The notes under the pieces are model-generated. The model did no database searches. It worked only from the letters and a program-made list of their open reading frames with translations, and was not told the DNA's origin. A program made the position numbers and the translations under genes. Shown one piece after another: positions 15,306-24,001 of a DNA stretch of 38,884 bases. The stretch is from Pseudomonas sp. CHM02 (GTDB taxonomy: Bacteria > Pseudomonadota > Gammaproteobacteria > Pseudomonadales > Pseudomonadaceae), in the NCBI RefSeq assembly GCF_000612585.1, contig NZ_JFCA01000062.1, forward strand, positions 1 through 38,884. Direction: 5' to 3'. How positions within the stretch are numbered: the stretch's first letter is position 1; each line of letters opens with the position of its first letter.

Positions 15306-16796
15306 TTAGGCCTTGGCGCGATCCAGCAGGTATTGGGTCAGCAGTGGCACCGGGCGGCCAGTGGCGCCCTTGTCCTTGCCGCCGCTGGTCCAGGCTGTGC
15401 CGGCGATGTCCAGATGCGCCCAGTTGAAGTTCTTGGCAAAGCGCGACAGGAAGCAGGCAGCGGTGATGGTGCCGGCTTTCGGGCCGCCGATGTTGGCGAT
15501 GTCGGCGAACGGGCTGTCCAGTTGTTCCTGGTATTCGTCGAACAGCGGCAGTTGCCAGGCGCGGTCGTCGGCTGCCTTGCCGGCGCTGAGCAGTTGCTCG
15601 ATCAATTCGTCGCTGTTGCCCAGCAGGCCCGAGGTATGGGAGCCCAGGGCGACGATGCACGCGCCGGTCAGGGTCGCGATGTCGATCACGGCTTGCGGCT
15701 TGAAGCGCTCGGCGTAGGTCAGGGCATCGCACAGCACCAGGCGGCCTTCGGCGTCGGTGTTGAGGATTTCGACGGTCTGGCCGCTGAGGGTGGTGACGAT
15801 GTCGCCCGGACGGGTCGCGCCGCCGCTCGGCATGTTCTCGGCGCAGGCCAGGATGCACACCAGGTTGATCGGCAGCTTGAGTTCCAGCACGGCACGCAGG
15901 GTGCCGAACACGCTGGCCGCGCCGCCCATGTCGTACTTCATTTCATCCATGCCCAGGCCCGGCTTGAGGCTGATGCCACCGGTGTCGAAGGTGATGCCTT
16001 TGCCCACCAGCGCGTAAGGCTTCTCGGACTTCTTGCCGCCGTTGTATTGCATCACGATCAGGCGTGGCGGCTGGTCGCTGCCCTGGCCCACGGCATAGAA
16101 CGAGCCCATGCCCAGTTCCTTGATCTTCTTCTCGTCCAGCACTTCGACTTTCAGACCCTTGAACGCTTTGCCCAATGCCTTGGCTTGTTCGCCCAGGAAC
16201 GTCGGGTGGCAGATGTTCGGTGGCAGGTTGCCCAGGTCACGGGTGAAGGACATGCCGTTGGCAATGGCCTGCGCGTGGGTCACGGCGCGCTCTACTTCAG
16301 CTTGAGCAGCCTTTATGGTCAGCAGGGTGATTTTCTTCAGGGCGCGGGGTTCGGCCTTGGTGCTTTTGAACTGGTCGAAAATGTAACCGCCATCTACCAG
16401 GGTTTCGGCCAGCAGGCGGGTCTTGCCGTAGCTGTCACGGCCTTTTACAACGACTTCATCGAGTGCCAGCGCGGCGTCGCTGCCGCCCAGGCCCTTGAGG
16501 GTGGTGAGGATGGCGCTGATGATTTTGCGGAACGGACGGTCGCCCAGTTCGGCGTCCTTGCCCACGCCCACCAGCAATACGCGGTCGGCCTTGAGGTTGG
16601 GCAGGCTTTGCAGCAGCAGGCTCTGGCCGACTTTGCCGGCCAGGTCGCCGCGCTTGAGCACCGCGCTGATGGCGCCGCCGCTGAGTTCGTCGAGTTGCTT
16701 GGCGGCAGCGCCGAGCTTGCGGCCTTCGCCAATGGCGACCACGAGGGTGGCGGTTTTCAACGTTTCGGGGCTAACGCTTTTTACAACCAATTCCAT
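15306..16796 (-). CDS. pepA: Leucyl aminopeptidase PepA
   Basis: M17-family cytosolic aminopeptidase with two metal ions, releasing N-terminal residues from peptides; E. coli PepA and its Pseudomonas orthologue also act as DNA-binding proteins. The 496 residues are typical. The metal-binding and catalytic segments are VGKGITFDTGGISLKPG and the M17 signature NTDAEGRLVLCDAL; a third conserved block is ATLTGACIVALGSHTSGL. The N-terminal macro-like domain starts MELVVKSVSPETLKTA. It is divergent from lptF across a 284-bp gap. I could not assign its promoter. Confidence 0.96.
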   Translation of the reverse strand: MELVVKSVSPETLKTATLVVAIGEGRKLGAAAKQLDELSGGAISAVLKRGDLAGKVGQSLLLQSLPNLKADRVLLVGVGKDAELGDRPFRKIISAILTTLKGLGGSDAALALDEVVVKGRDSYGKTRLLAETLVDGGYIFDQFKSTKAEPRALKKITLLTIKAAQAEVERAVTHAQAIANGMSFTRDLGNLPPNICHPTFLGEQAKALGKAFKGLKVEVLDEKKIKELGMGSFYAVGQGSDQPPRLIVMQYNGGKKSEKPYALVGKGITFDTGGISLKPGLGMDEMKYDMGGAASVFGTLRAVLELKLPINLVCILACAENMPSGGATRPGDIVTTLSGQTVEILNTDAEGRLVLCDALTYAERFKPQAVIDIATLTGACIVALGSHTSGLLGNSDELIEQLLSAGKAADDRAWQLPLFDEYQEQLDSPFADIANIGGPKAGTITAACFLSRFAKNFNWAHLDIAGTAWTSGGKDKGATGRPVPLLTQYLLDRAKA

Positions 16797-16958
16797 TTTC
16801 GGGTCCCTTATAAAGGTCTGTTAGCCAAGAGTCTGTACTCCGGCTTTAATACCAGGCAGCGGTGTAAACCGCCGGTGACAAAGGCCGCAGTTTGAACCTC
16901 GTCGGCGGAGCCTGACAACCCTTGCCACCCGCTTTGTGCATGTGCGTGAGGTTGCGCA

Positions 16959-16987
16959 GTGACAGGCGCGGCCAATCACAGGATAAT
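16959..16987 (+). promoter_or_regulatory. Predicted sigma-70 promoter of lptFG
   Basis: A -35 GTGACA (16959-16964) and -10 GATAAT (16982-16987), each one base from consensus, are separated by 17 nt. Initiation would be near 16994, giving a leader of about 87 nt to lptF. The rest of the 284-bp pepA-lptF gap shows no gene. Confidence 0.68.
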
Positions 16988-17080
16988 GCGCCATCTTTTT
17001 AGCCGGCCCTGTGTAAAGGGGCTGACTCGGTATGCTTGCTTGTTTGGCCGCCTTAGCCTGACAACCCTGGAGTGTCTGGT

Positions 17081-18199
17081 TTGATTGTCTTCCGTTATCT
17101 GTCCCGCGAAGTCCTGTTGACCCTGAGTGCCGTGAGTGCGGTATTGCTGGTCATCATCATGAGTGGTCGTTTCGTCAAATACCTGGCCCAGGCTGCCTCC
17201 GGCGCCCTCGATCCGGGCTCGCTGTTCCTGATCATGGGCTTTCGCCTGCCGGGCTTCCTGCAACTGATCCTGCCGTTGGGGCTGTTCCTCGGGATTCTGC
17301 TGGCGTACGGCCGGCTGTACCTCGAAAGCGAAATGACCGTGCTTTCGGCTACCGGCATGAGCCAGCAACGCCTGCTGGGCATGACCATGATCCCGGCTGC
17401 CGGCGTTGCGTTGATCGTTGCCTGGCTGAGCCTGAGCCTGGCGCCCCAGGGCGCCATGCAGTTCCAGTTGGTGTTGAACAAGCAGGACGCGATGACCGAG
17501 TTCGACACCCTCGAACCGGGCCGCTTCCAGGCGCTCAATGATGGTTCGCGGGTGACCTACACCGAAACCCTGACCGACGACCGCGCCAACCTGGGCGGTG
17601 TGTTCATTTCCGAGAAGCGCCTGGGCCAGGACAAGAAAGACCGTGGCATTTCCGTGCTGGTGGCTGATTCCGGTCGCCAGGAAGTGCGTCCTGACGGCAG
17701 CCGCTACCTGATCCTGGAAAATGGCTATCGGTACGATGGCAGCCCAGGCATGGCCGATTATCGTGCGATCAAGTACGACACCTACGGCGTGATGCTGGCC
17801 CGCCCGGATATCAGCGACGAAGTCACTGACCGCGACGCCATCCCGACCACCGACCTGCTCGGCAGCAAGGAACTGCGCTCCATCGCCGAGCTGCAATGGC
17901 GAATCTCCCTGCCGCTGCTGGTATTCATCGTGACCTTGATGGCGGTGCCGCTGTCGCGCGTCAACCCGCGCCAGGGTCGTTTCCTCAAGCTGTTGCCGGC
18001 GATCCTGCTGTACATGGCTTACCTCACCATCCTGATTTCCGCCCGTGGCTCCTTGGAAAAAGGCAAGCTGTCGCCGACCCTGGGCCTGTGGTGGGTGCAT
18101 GGCATCTTCCTGGTGATCGGCCTGGGGCTGCTCTACTGGGAACCGATACGTTTGAAAATGAAGAGCCGTCGTGGCCTGAAGGAGTTGGCTCGTGGCTAA
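17081..18199 (+). CDS. lptF: LPS export ABC permease LptF
   Basis: Inner-membrane permease which, with LptG and the ATPase LptB, extracts lipopolysaccharide and passes it to LptC. The 372-residue product has the LptF/G layout: three N-terminal helices (about 10-30, 48-75, 95-117), a periplasmic beta-jellyroll-like domain (about 120-265), and three C-terminal helices. The motif VLSATGMSQQRLLG follows helix 2. Start choice: a GTG at 17072 sits inside the GGAG ribosome site (17069-17072), while the TTG at 17081 is 8 nt beyond it and gives MIVFRYLSREV, the start I recall for pseudomonad LptF. It overlaps lptG by 8 nt. Confidence 0.93.
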   Translation: MIVFRYLSREVLLTLSAVSAVLLVIIMSGRFVKYLAQAASGALDPGSLFLIMGFRLPGFLQLILPLGLFLGILLAYGRLYLESEMTVLSATGMSQQRLLGMTMIPAAGVALIVAWLSLSLAPQGAMQFQLVLNKQDAMTEFDTLEPGRFQALNDGSRVTYTETLTDDRANLGGVFISEKRLGQDKKDRGISVLVADSGRQEVRPDGSRYLILENGYRYDGSPGMADYRAIKYDTYGVMLARPDISDEVTDRDAIPTTDLLGSKELRSIAELQWRISLPLLVFIVTLMAVPLSRVNPRQGRFLKLLPAILLYMAYLTILISARGSLEKGKLSPTLGLWWVHGIFLVIGLGLLYWEPIRLKMKSRRGLKELARG

Positions 18200-19271
18200 G
18201 CTCGATCGCTACATTGGTAGCAGCGTCCTGATCGCCATCCTGGCGGTATTGGGCATCATCCTGGGCCTGGCGTCGTTGTTCGCCTTCATCGATGAAGTGG
18301 GCAACGTCAGCGACACCTACACCGTGTGGGACGTGCTGAGCTACGTGGCCCTCACCGCGCCGCGTCGCCTCTACGACATGATGCCGATGGCCGCACTGAT
18401 CGGCTGCCTGATCGGCCTGGGCAGCCTGGCCAGCAACAGCGAACTGACCATCATGCGCGCCGCCGGCGTGTCCATCGGTCGAATCGTCTGGGCCGTGATG
18501 AAGCCGATGTTGCTGCTGATGGCGTGCAGTGTGTTGATCGGCGAATACGTGGCGCCACCGGCCGAAACCACTGCCCAGGCCAATCGCGCCCTGGCCCAGG
18601 GTTCGGGTGATGCGCAGAGTTCCAAGCATGGCCTGTGGCACCGCCAGGGCGATGAGTTCATCCACATCAACGCCGTGCAGCCAGGCGGCCTGTTGATTGG
18701 TGTGACCCGCTACACCTTCGACAAAGAGCGTCACCTGCTAGAGTCCAGTTTCGCCAAACGTGCGCAATACAGTGGCGAAAAATGGCAACTGAGCGACGTT
18801 ACCACCACCTACTTCCGCAATATCGGCCAAGGCGCCAAGGCCAGCACCGAAGTGATCAATGTGCCGAGCCAGGAGTGGGACATCGCCCTCAAGCCGCAAT
18901 TGCTCAATACCGTGGTGATGATCCCGGAAAGCCTGCCGATCTCCGGGCTGTGGGGTTACATCCACTACCTCAAGGACCAGGGGCTGAACAACGGTCGCTA
19001 CTGGCTGGCATTCTGGGTCAAGGTGTTGCAGCCGGTGGTCACCGCCGCGCTGGTATTGATGGCGATTTCGTTCATCTTCGGCCCGTTGCGCTCCGTGACG
19101 CTTGGCCAGCGGGTATTTACCGGCGTGCTGGTGGGCTTCACCTTCCGTATCGCCCAGGACCTGCTCGGCCCGTCGAGCCTGGTGTTTGGCTTCTCGCCGC
19201 TGTTTGCGGTGCTGGTGCCGACCGCCATCTGCGCCCTGGCCGGGTTCTGGCTGTTGCGCCGAGCCGGCTGA
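18192..19271 (+). CDS. lptG: LPS export ABC permease LptG
   Basis: Partner permease of LptF in the LptB2FG lipopolysaccharide exporter. The 359 residues show KLDRYIGSSVLIAILAVLGI as helix 1, the conserved SELTIMRAAGVSIGRI coupling-helix region, a periplasmic domain (about 125-265) and three C-terminal helices ending SPLFAVLVPTAICALAGF. The GTG start at 18192 overlaps the lptF stop by 8 nt and follows GGAG (18181-18184) at 7 nt spacing, so the two are translationally coupled. It ends at a strong terminator (19288-19323). Confidence 0.95.
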   Translation: MAKLDRYIGSSVLIAILAVLGIILGLASLFAFIDEVGNVSDTYTVWDVLSYVALTAPRRLYDMMPMAALIGCLIGLGSLASNSELTIMRAAGVSIGRIVWAVMKPMLLLMACSVLIGEYVAPPAETTAQANRALAQGSGDAQSSKHGLWHRQGDEFIHINAVQPGGLLIGVTRYTFDKERHLLESSFAKRAQYSGEKWQLSDVTTTYFRNIGQGAKASTEVINVPSQEWDIALKPQLLNTVVMIPESLPISGLWGYIHYLKDQGLNNGRYWLAFWVKVLQPVVTAALVLMAISFIFGPLRSVTLGQRVFTGVLVGFTFRIAQDLLGPSSLVFGFSPLFAVLVPTAICALAGFWLLRRAG

Positions 19272-19287
19272 CGTCGCGCTTATGATC

Positions 19288-19323
19288 AAAAAATGCCCCG
19301 GTCGAGAGATCGGGGCATTTTTT
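19288..19323 (+). terminator. Intrinsic terminator of lptFG
   Basis: The stem AATGCCCCG/CGGGGCATT with a 10-nt loop is followed by T6-7 and preceded by A6, 16 nt past the lptG stop. Confidence 0.88.
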
Positions 19324-19339
19324 GTTCTGGTCAGCAAAG

Positions 19340-19369
19340 ATGACGTCTGGCCTGAGCATCAGGTACAAT
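19340..19369 (+). promoter_or_regulatory. Predicted promoter of lepA-lepB
   Basis: A -35-like ATGACG (19340-19345) and -10 TACAAT (19364-19369) are 18 nt apart, downstream of the lptG terminator. Initiation near 19376 would leave a leader of about 48 nt. The -35 is weak (4 of 6). Confidence 0.45.
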
Positions 19370-19423
19370 TCCCGGCTATTTTTCAGCGGGCAATCTGCCT
19401 GCAGCCTTTTTGAGTGTTGATCC

Positions 19424-21223
19424 GTGAGTGATTTGAGTCATATCCGCAATTTCTCCATCATCGCCCACATTGACCATGGCAAGTCGACGCTGGCCGATCG
19501 ATTTATCCAGATGTGCGGCGGCCTTGCCGAGCGTGAAATGGAAGCCCAGGTACTGGACTCCATGGACCTCGAACGCGAGCGCGGGATCACCATCAAGGCC
19601 CACAGCGTTACTCTGTATTACAAGGCCAAAGACGGTATCACCTACCAGCTGAACTTCATTGACACCCCGGGCCACGTTGACTTCACCTACGAAGTCAGCC
19701 GTTCCCTGGCGGCCTGTGAAGGTGCCTTGCTGGTGGTGGACGCCGGCCAGGGCGTGGAAGCGCAGTCGGTTGCCAACTGCTACACCGCGATCGAGCAGGG
19801 CCTGGAAGTCATGCCCGTGCTGAACAAGATCGACCTGCCGCAGGCCGAGCCCGAGCGCGTCAAGGAAGAGATCGAGAAGATCATCGGCATCGACGCCACC
19901 GACGCCGTCACCTGCAGCGCCAAGACCGGCTTGGGTGTCGACGAAGTGCTCGAGCGCCTGGTGCACACCATCCCGGCCCCGACCGGCAACTACGAAGATC
20001 CGCTGCAAGCGTTGATCATCGACTCCTGGTTCGACAACTACCTGGGCGTTGTCTCCCTGGTACGCGTACGCCATGGCCGCGTGAAGAAGGGCGACAAGAT
20101 CCTGGTCAAATCCACCGGCAAGATCCACCTGGTGGACAGCGTCGGTGTCTTCAACCCCAAGCACACCGCGACCGTTGATCTGAAAGCCGGTGAAGTAGGC
20201 TTCATCATCGCTGGCATCAAGGACATTCACGGCGCACCGGTGGGTGACACCCTGACCCTCAGCTCCACGCCGGACGTCGACGTGCTGCCGGGCTTCAAGC
20301 GTATCCAGCCGCAGGTCTACGCCGGCCTGTTTCCGGTCAGCTCCGATGACTTCGAAGACTTCCGCGAAGCCCTGCAAAAGCTGACCCTCAATGACTCGTC
20401 GTTGCAGTACACCCCGGAAAGCTCCGACGCCCTGGGCTTCGGCTTCCGTTGCGGGTTCCTGGGCATGCTGCACATGGAAATCATCCAGGAGCGCCTGGAG
20501 CGCGAGTACGACCTGGACCTGATCACCACGGCGCCCACGGTTATTTTCGAGTTGTTGCTGAAAACCGGTGAAACGATTTACGTCGACAACCCGTCCAAGC
20601 TCCCGGATCTGTCGGCCATCGAAGACATGCGCGAGCCTATCGTGCGGGCCAATATCCTGGTACCGCAGGAGCACCTGGGCAACGTCATTACCCTGTGTAT
20701 CGAAAAACGTGGCGTACAGCGCGACATGCTGTTCCTCGGCACCCAGGTCCAAGTGACCTACGACATGCCGATGAACGAAGTGGTGCTGGACTTCTTCGAC
20801 CGCCTCAAATCCACCAGCCGCGGCTATGCTTCGCTGGATTACCATTTCGATCGTTACCAATCGGCTAATCTGGTGAAACTGGATGTGCTGATCAACGGCG
20901 ACAAGGTCGATGCCCTGGCACTGATCGTGCACAAGGACAACGCGCACTACAAAGGTCGCCAGTTGACCGAGAAGATGAAAGAACTGATTCCGCGCCAGAT
21001 GTTCGACGTCGCGATCCAGGCCGCCATTGGCGGGCAGATCATTGCGCGGACCTCCGTCAAGGCACTCAGAAAGAACGTACTGGCCAAATGCTACGGCGGT
21101 GACGTAAGCCGTAAGCGCAAGCTGCTTGAGAAGCAAAAGGCCGGTAAAAAACGCATGAAGCAAGTAGGTAACGTGGAAGTTCCACAAGAAGCCTTCCTTG
21201 CGGTGCTCAGGTTGGATAGTTAG
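19424..21223 (+). CDS. lepA: Elongation factor 4 LepA
   Basis: Ribosome-associated translational GTPase (EF4) that affects stalled ribosomes and initiation/back-translocation. The 599 residues match the family. GTPase motifs are G1 AHIDHGKST (about 14-22), switch I RGITIKA, G3 DTPGHVDF, and G4 NKIDLP. Domains II and III are followed by the EF-G V-like domain and the LepA-specific C-terminus (QMFDVAIQAAIGGQIIARTSVKALRKNVLAKCYGGD). The start is GTG at 19424, giving MSDLSHIRNFSIIAHIDHG. The gene precedes lepB by 5 nt, the usual order. The serine protease mucD, which I recall directly upstream of lepA in other pseudomonads, is absent here. Confidence 0.97.
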   Translation: MSDLSHIRNFSIIAHIDHGKSTLADRFIQMCGGLAEREMEAQVLDSMDLERERGITIKAHSVTLYYKAKDGITYQLNFIDTPGHVDFTYEVSRSLAACEGALLVVDAGQGVEAQSVANCYTAIEQGLEVMPVLNKIDLPQAEPERVKEEIEKIIGIDATDAVTCSAKTGLGVDEVLERLVHTIPAPTGNYEDPLQALIIDSWFDNYLGVVSLVRVRHGRVKKGDKILVKSTGKIHLVDSVGVFNPKHTATVDLKAGEVGFIIAGIKDIHGAPVGDTLTLSSTPDVDVLPGFKRIQPQVYAGLFPVSSDDFEDFREALQKLTLNDSSLQYTPESSDALGFGFRCGFLGMLHMEIIQERLEREYDLDLITTAPTVIFELLLKTGETIYVDNPSKLPDLSAIEDMREPIVRANILVPQEHLGNVITLCIEKRGVQRDMLFLGTQVQVTYDMPMNEVVLDFFDRLKSTSRGYASLDYHFDRYQSANLVKLDVLINGDKVDALALIVHKDNAHYKGRQLTEKMKELIPRQMFDVAIQAAIGGQIIARTSVKALRKNVLAKCYGGDVSRKRKLLEKQKAGKKRMKQVGNVEVPQEAFLAVLRLDS

Positions 21224-21228
21224 GTCCT

Positions 21229-22083
21229 ATGTCGCTAAATTTCCCGCTGTTGCTGGTCATCGCCGTTGCCGTTTGCGGTCTCTTGGCGTTGCTCGATCTG
21301 GTGTTCTTCGCCCCGCGTCGGCGGGCGGCTATCGCGTCCTATCAGGGCAGCGTCAGCCAGCCCGATGGCGTGGTGATCGAGAAGCTGAACAAAGAGCCTT
21401 TGCTGGTTGAATACGGCAAGTCGTTCTTTCCGGTGCTGTTCATTGTGCTGGTGCTGCGCTCGTTCCTGGTGGAGCCGTTTCAGATCCCGTCGGGGTCGAT
21501 GAAACCTACCCTGGACGTGGGTGACTTCATCCTGGTGAACAAGTTTTCCTACGGCATTCGCCTGCCGGTGATCGACAAGAAGGTCATCGAAATCGGTGAC
21601 CCGCAGCGCGGCGATGTGATGGTGTTCCGCTACCCGAGCGACCCGAACGTCAATTACATCAAGCGTGTTGTCGGCCTGCCGGGCGACGTGATTCGCTACA
21701 CCAGCGACAAGCGCCTGTTCATCAACGGTGAGTCGGTGGCCGAGAAGCTGCTGGGTTCCGAGCCGAACACGTTGGGCAGCGCCGAGCTGTACCAGGAAAA
21801 ACTCGGTGCGGTGGAGCATGAAATCCGCAAGGAAATGAGCCGCTACCGTGCGCAGCCTGATGGCGAATGGAAAGTGCCGGCCGGGCACTACTTCATGATG
21901 GGCGACAACCGCGACAACTCCAATGACAGCCGGTACTGGGATGACCCCAACATTCCCAAGGACCTGCTGGGCATGGTTCCCGATCAGAATATCGTCGGCA
22001 AGGCCTTTGCAGTCTGGATGAGCTGGCCGGAACCCAAACTCAGCCACCTGCCGAATTTCTCGCGGGTCGGGCTGATCAAGTAA
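21229..22083 (+). CDS. lepB: Signal peptidase I LepB
   Basis: Inner-membrane serine protease that removes signal peptides from Sec and Tat exported proteins. The 284-residue product has two N-terminal membrane segments (about 5-27 and 64-80), then a periplasmic catalytic domain. The nucleophile is Ser90 in PSGSMKPTL and the general base Lys145 in NYIKRVVGLPGD, corresponding to the E. coli pair; the family box GDNRDNSNDSR is near 225. It begins 5 nt after lepA and is co-transcribed with it. Its mRNA ends near the hairpin at 22090-22111. Confidence 0.96.
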   Translation: MSLNFPLLLVIAVAVCGLLALLDLVFFAPRRRAAIASYQGSVSQPDGVVIEKLNKEPLLVEYGKSFFPVLFIVLVLRSFLVEPFQIPSGSMKPTLDVGDFILVNKFSYGIRLPVIDKKVIEIGDPQRGDVMVFRYPSDPNVNYIKRVVGLPGDVIRYTSDKRLFINGESVAEKLLGSEPNTLGSAELYQEKLGAVEHEIRKEMSRYRAQPDGEWKVPAGHYFMMGDNRDNSNDSRYWDDPNIPKDLLGMVPDQNIVGKAFAVWMSWPEPKLSHLPNFSRVGLIK

Positions 22084-22089
22084 TACAGG

Positions 22090-22111
22090 CGGCGCTGTGA
22101 ACACAGCGCCG
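22090..22111 (+). promoter_or_regulatory. Strong hairpin between lepB and rnc
   Basis: A perfect 10-bp stem CGGCGCTGTG/CACAGCGCCG closes a minimal AA loop 7 nt past the lepB stop; the following bases GAATGCTTTT contain only T4. It may be a weak terminator, an mRNA-end stabiliser, or a processing site ahead of the RNase III gene. Confidence 0.6.
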
Positions 22112-22233
22112 AATGCTTTTCTGGGGTTGGGACAAATCTGTCCTACCTCATGCAGTACCAACCAGGATTTGAATTTGAACACTGCGTCAATCGTCGATGG
22201 CCGCCGGTGCCACCAAACAGATATGGGTAAACC

Positions 22234-22923
22234 GTGAGCGTTTCTTTAAGCCGTCTCGAGCGCCAGCTCGGCTACACCTTCAAGGATCAGGAATTGATGG
22301 TCCTTGCCCTTACACACCGCAGCTTTGCAGGGCGCAACAACGAGCGCCTGGAATTCCTCGGTGATGCCATCCTCAACTTCGTCGCCGGTGAAGCCCTGTT
22401 CGAGCGCTTCCCCCAAGCCCGTGAAGGCCAGCTGTCGCGTTTGCGTGCACGCCTGGTGAAGGGCGAGACCCTGGCCGTGCTGGCTCGTGGCTTCGGCCTG
22501 GGCGAATACCTGCGCCTGGGCTCTGGCGAGTTGAAGAGCGGCGGTTTCCGGCGTGAATCGATCCTGGCCGATGCCCTTGAGGCGCTGATCGGTGCCATCT
22601 ACCTCGATGCGGGCATGGAAGCGGCCAAGGAGCGCGTCACCGCGTGGCTGACCTCCGAGATCGAAAGCCTCACGCTGGTCGACACCAACAAAGATCCCAA
22701 GACCCGCCTGCAGGAATTCCTGCAGTCTCGCGGTTGCGAACTGCCACGCTACGAAGTGGTGGATATCCAGGGTGAGCCCCATTGCCGCGTGTTCTTCGTG
22801 GAATGTGAAATCACCTTACTGAACGAAAAAAGCCGAGGTCAGGGTGTGAGCCGTCGTATTGCCGAACAGGTAGCGGCCGCCGCAGCACTGATTGCCCTGG
22901 GCGTGGAGAATGGCCATGACTGA
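22234..22923 (+). CDS. rnc: Ribonuclease III
   Basis: Double-strand-specific endoribonuclease for rRNA and mRNA processing. The 229 residues include the catalytic signature NERLEFLGDAIL (36-47, with E40 and D44) and the second active-site acidic residue E116 in LADALEALIGAIYLD, followed by a C-terminal dsRNA-binding domain (about 155-225, DPKTRLQEFLQSRG...AAAALIALG). The GTG at 22234 gives MSVSLSRLERQLGYTF; the ribosome site is poor (GGGTAA), which may allow feedback control. It overlaps era by 8 nt. The 150-bp gap before it holds a hairpin but no gene. Confidence 0.96.
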   Translation: MSVSLSRLERQLGYTFKDQELMVLALTHRSFAGRNNERLEFLGDAILNFVAGEALFERFPQAREGQLSRLRARLVKGETLAVLARGFGLGEYLRLGSGELKSGGFRRESILADALEALIGAIYLDAGMEAAKERVTAWLTSEIESLTLVDTNKDPKTRLQEFLQSRGCELPRYEVVDIQGEPHCRVFFVECEITLLNEKSRGQGVSRRIAEQVAAAAALIALGVENGHD

Positions 22924-23818
22924 TTCAAACGCAACACGCTGTGGCTATGTTGCCATCGTCGGCCGCCCTAACGTGGGCAAGTCCACGTTGCTCAACCACA
23001 TCCTCGGCCAGAAGCTCGCGATCACTTCGCGCAAGCCACAGACCACCCGCCACAACATGCTGGGCATCAAGACCGAAGGCACCGTGCAAGCGGTCTACGT
23101 CGACACCCCGGGCATGCACAAAGGCGGCGAGAAAGCCCTTAACCGCTACATGAACAAGACCGCTTCGGCGGCGTTGAAAGACGTCGACGTGGTGATCTTC
23201 GTGGTCGACCGCACCAAGTGGACCGACGAAGACCAGATGGTCCTCGAGCGTGTGCAGTACGTCACCGGCCCGTTGATCGTCGCGCTGAACAAGACCGACC
23301 GTATCGAAGACAAAGCCGAACTGATGCCGCACCTGAGCTGGCTGCAGGAACAGCTGCCGAACGCGCAGATCATCCCGATCTCCGCCCAGCATGGCCACAA
23401 CCTCGATGCCCTGGAGCGCGTGATCGCCGAGCACCTGCCGGAGAACGAACACTTCTTCCCGGAAGACCAGATCACTGACCGCAGCAGCCGCTTCCTCGCC
23501 GCCGAACTGGTACGCGAGAAAATCATGCGCCAGATGGGCGCCGAGCTGCCGTACCAGATCACGGTCGAGATCGAAGAGTTCAAGCAGCAGGGCAAGACCT
23601 TGCACATCCATGCGCTGATCCTCGTCGAACGTGACGGCCAGAAGAAAATCATCATTGGCGACAAGGGCGAGCGCATCAAGCGCATCGGCACCGAGGCGCG
23701 CAAGGACATGGAATTGCTGTTCGATTCCAAGATCATGCTCAACCTGTGGGTGAAGGTGAAGGGTGGCTGGTCCGACGACGAGCGCGCACTGCGCTCCCTG
23801 GGCTACGGCGACCTGTAA
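22916..23818 (+). CDS. era: GTPase Era
   Basis: Essential GTPase that binds the 3' end of 16S rRNA during 30S maturation. The 300 residues show G1 GRPNVGKST (16-24), the switch region with SRKPQTTRHN, G3 DTPGMH, G4 NKTD, and a C-terminal KH domain (KKIIIGDKGERIKRIGTEAR). The ATG at 22916 lies inside the end of rnc (8-nt overlap), so translation is coupled to RNase III, as in other bacteria. Downstream a 42-bp inverted repeat separates it from recO. Confidence 0.97.
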   Translation: MTDSNATRCGYVAIVGRPNVGKSTLLNHILGQKLAITSRKPQTTRHNMLGIKTEGTVQAVYVDTPGMHKGGEKALNRYMNKTASAALKDVDVVIFVVDRTKWTDEDQMVLERVQYVTGPLIVALNKTDRIEDKAELMPHLSWLQEQLPNAQIIPISAQHGHNLDALERVIAEHLPENEHFFPEDQITDRSSRFLAAELVREKIMRQMGAELPYQITVEIEEFKQQGKTLHIHALILVERDGQKKIIIGDKGERIKRIGTEARKDMELLFDSKIMLNLWVKVKGGWSDDERALRSLGYGDL

Positions 23819-23850
23819 GAGCACCGCTGGTGATGTGGGGCTGGCTTGTT

Positions 23851-23983
23851 GTGGTGAGCGGGCTTGCCCCGCGCTGGGATGCGAAGCAGCCCTAAAACCA
23901 GGCCCCGAGATCTGACTGAATGAACCCCGGTTATTTGGCTGGGGCTGCTTCGCATCCCAGCGCGGGGCAAGCCCGCTCACCAC
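23851..23983. repeat. Long perfect inverted repeat (42-bp arms)
   Basis: The arms 23851-23892 and 23942-23983 are exact reverse complements over 42 bp and flank a 49-nt centre. The outer part GTGGTGAGCGGGCTTGCCCCGCG is the same REP-like element as at 1-54 and 14310-14350. It lies between era and recO, where it could form a very stable RNA hairpin and reduce downstream transcription. Confidence 0.92.
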
Positions 23984-24001
23984 AGAAGCAATGAGGCTTC
24001 A

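Noticed and set aside
19376..21187. Minus-strand open frame of 603 codons opposite lepA
   Set aside because: Shadow of the intact LepA GTPase; it has no ribosome site and no family-like motif.
22090..22111. Classical intrinsic terminator after lepB
   Set aside because: The stem is strong but the loop is only two bases and the following T-run is short and offset, so it is listed as a hairpin of unknown role.
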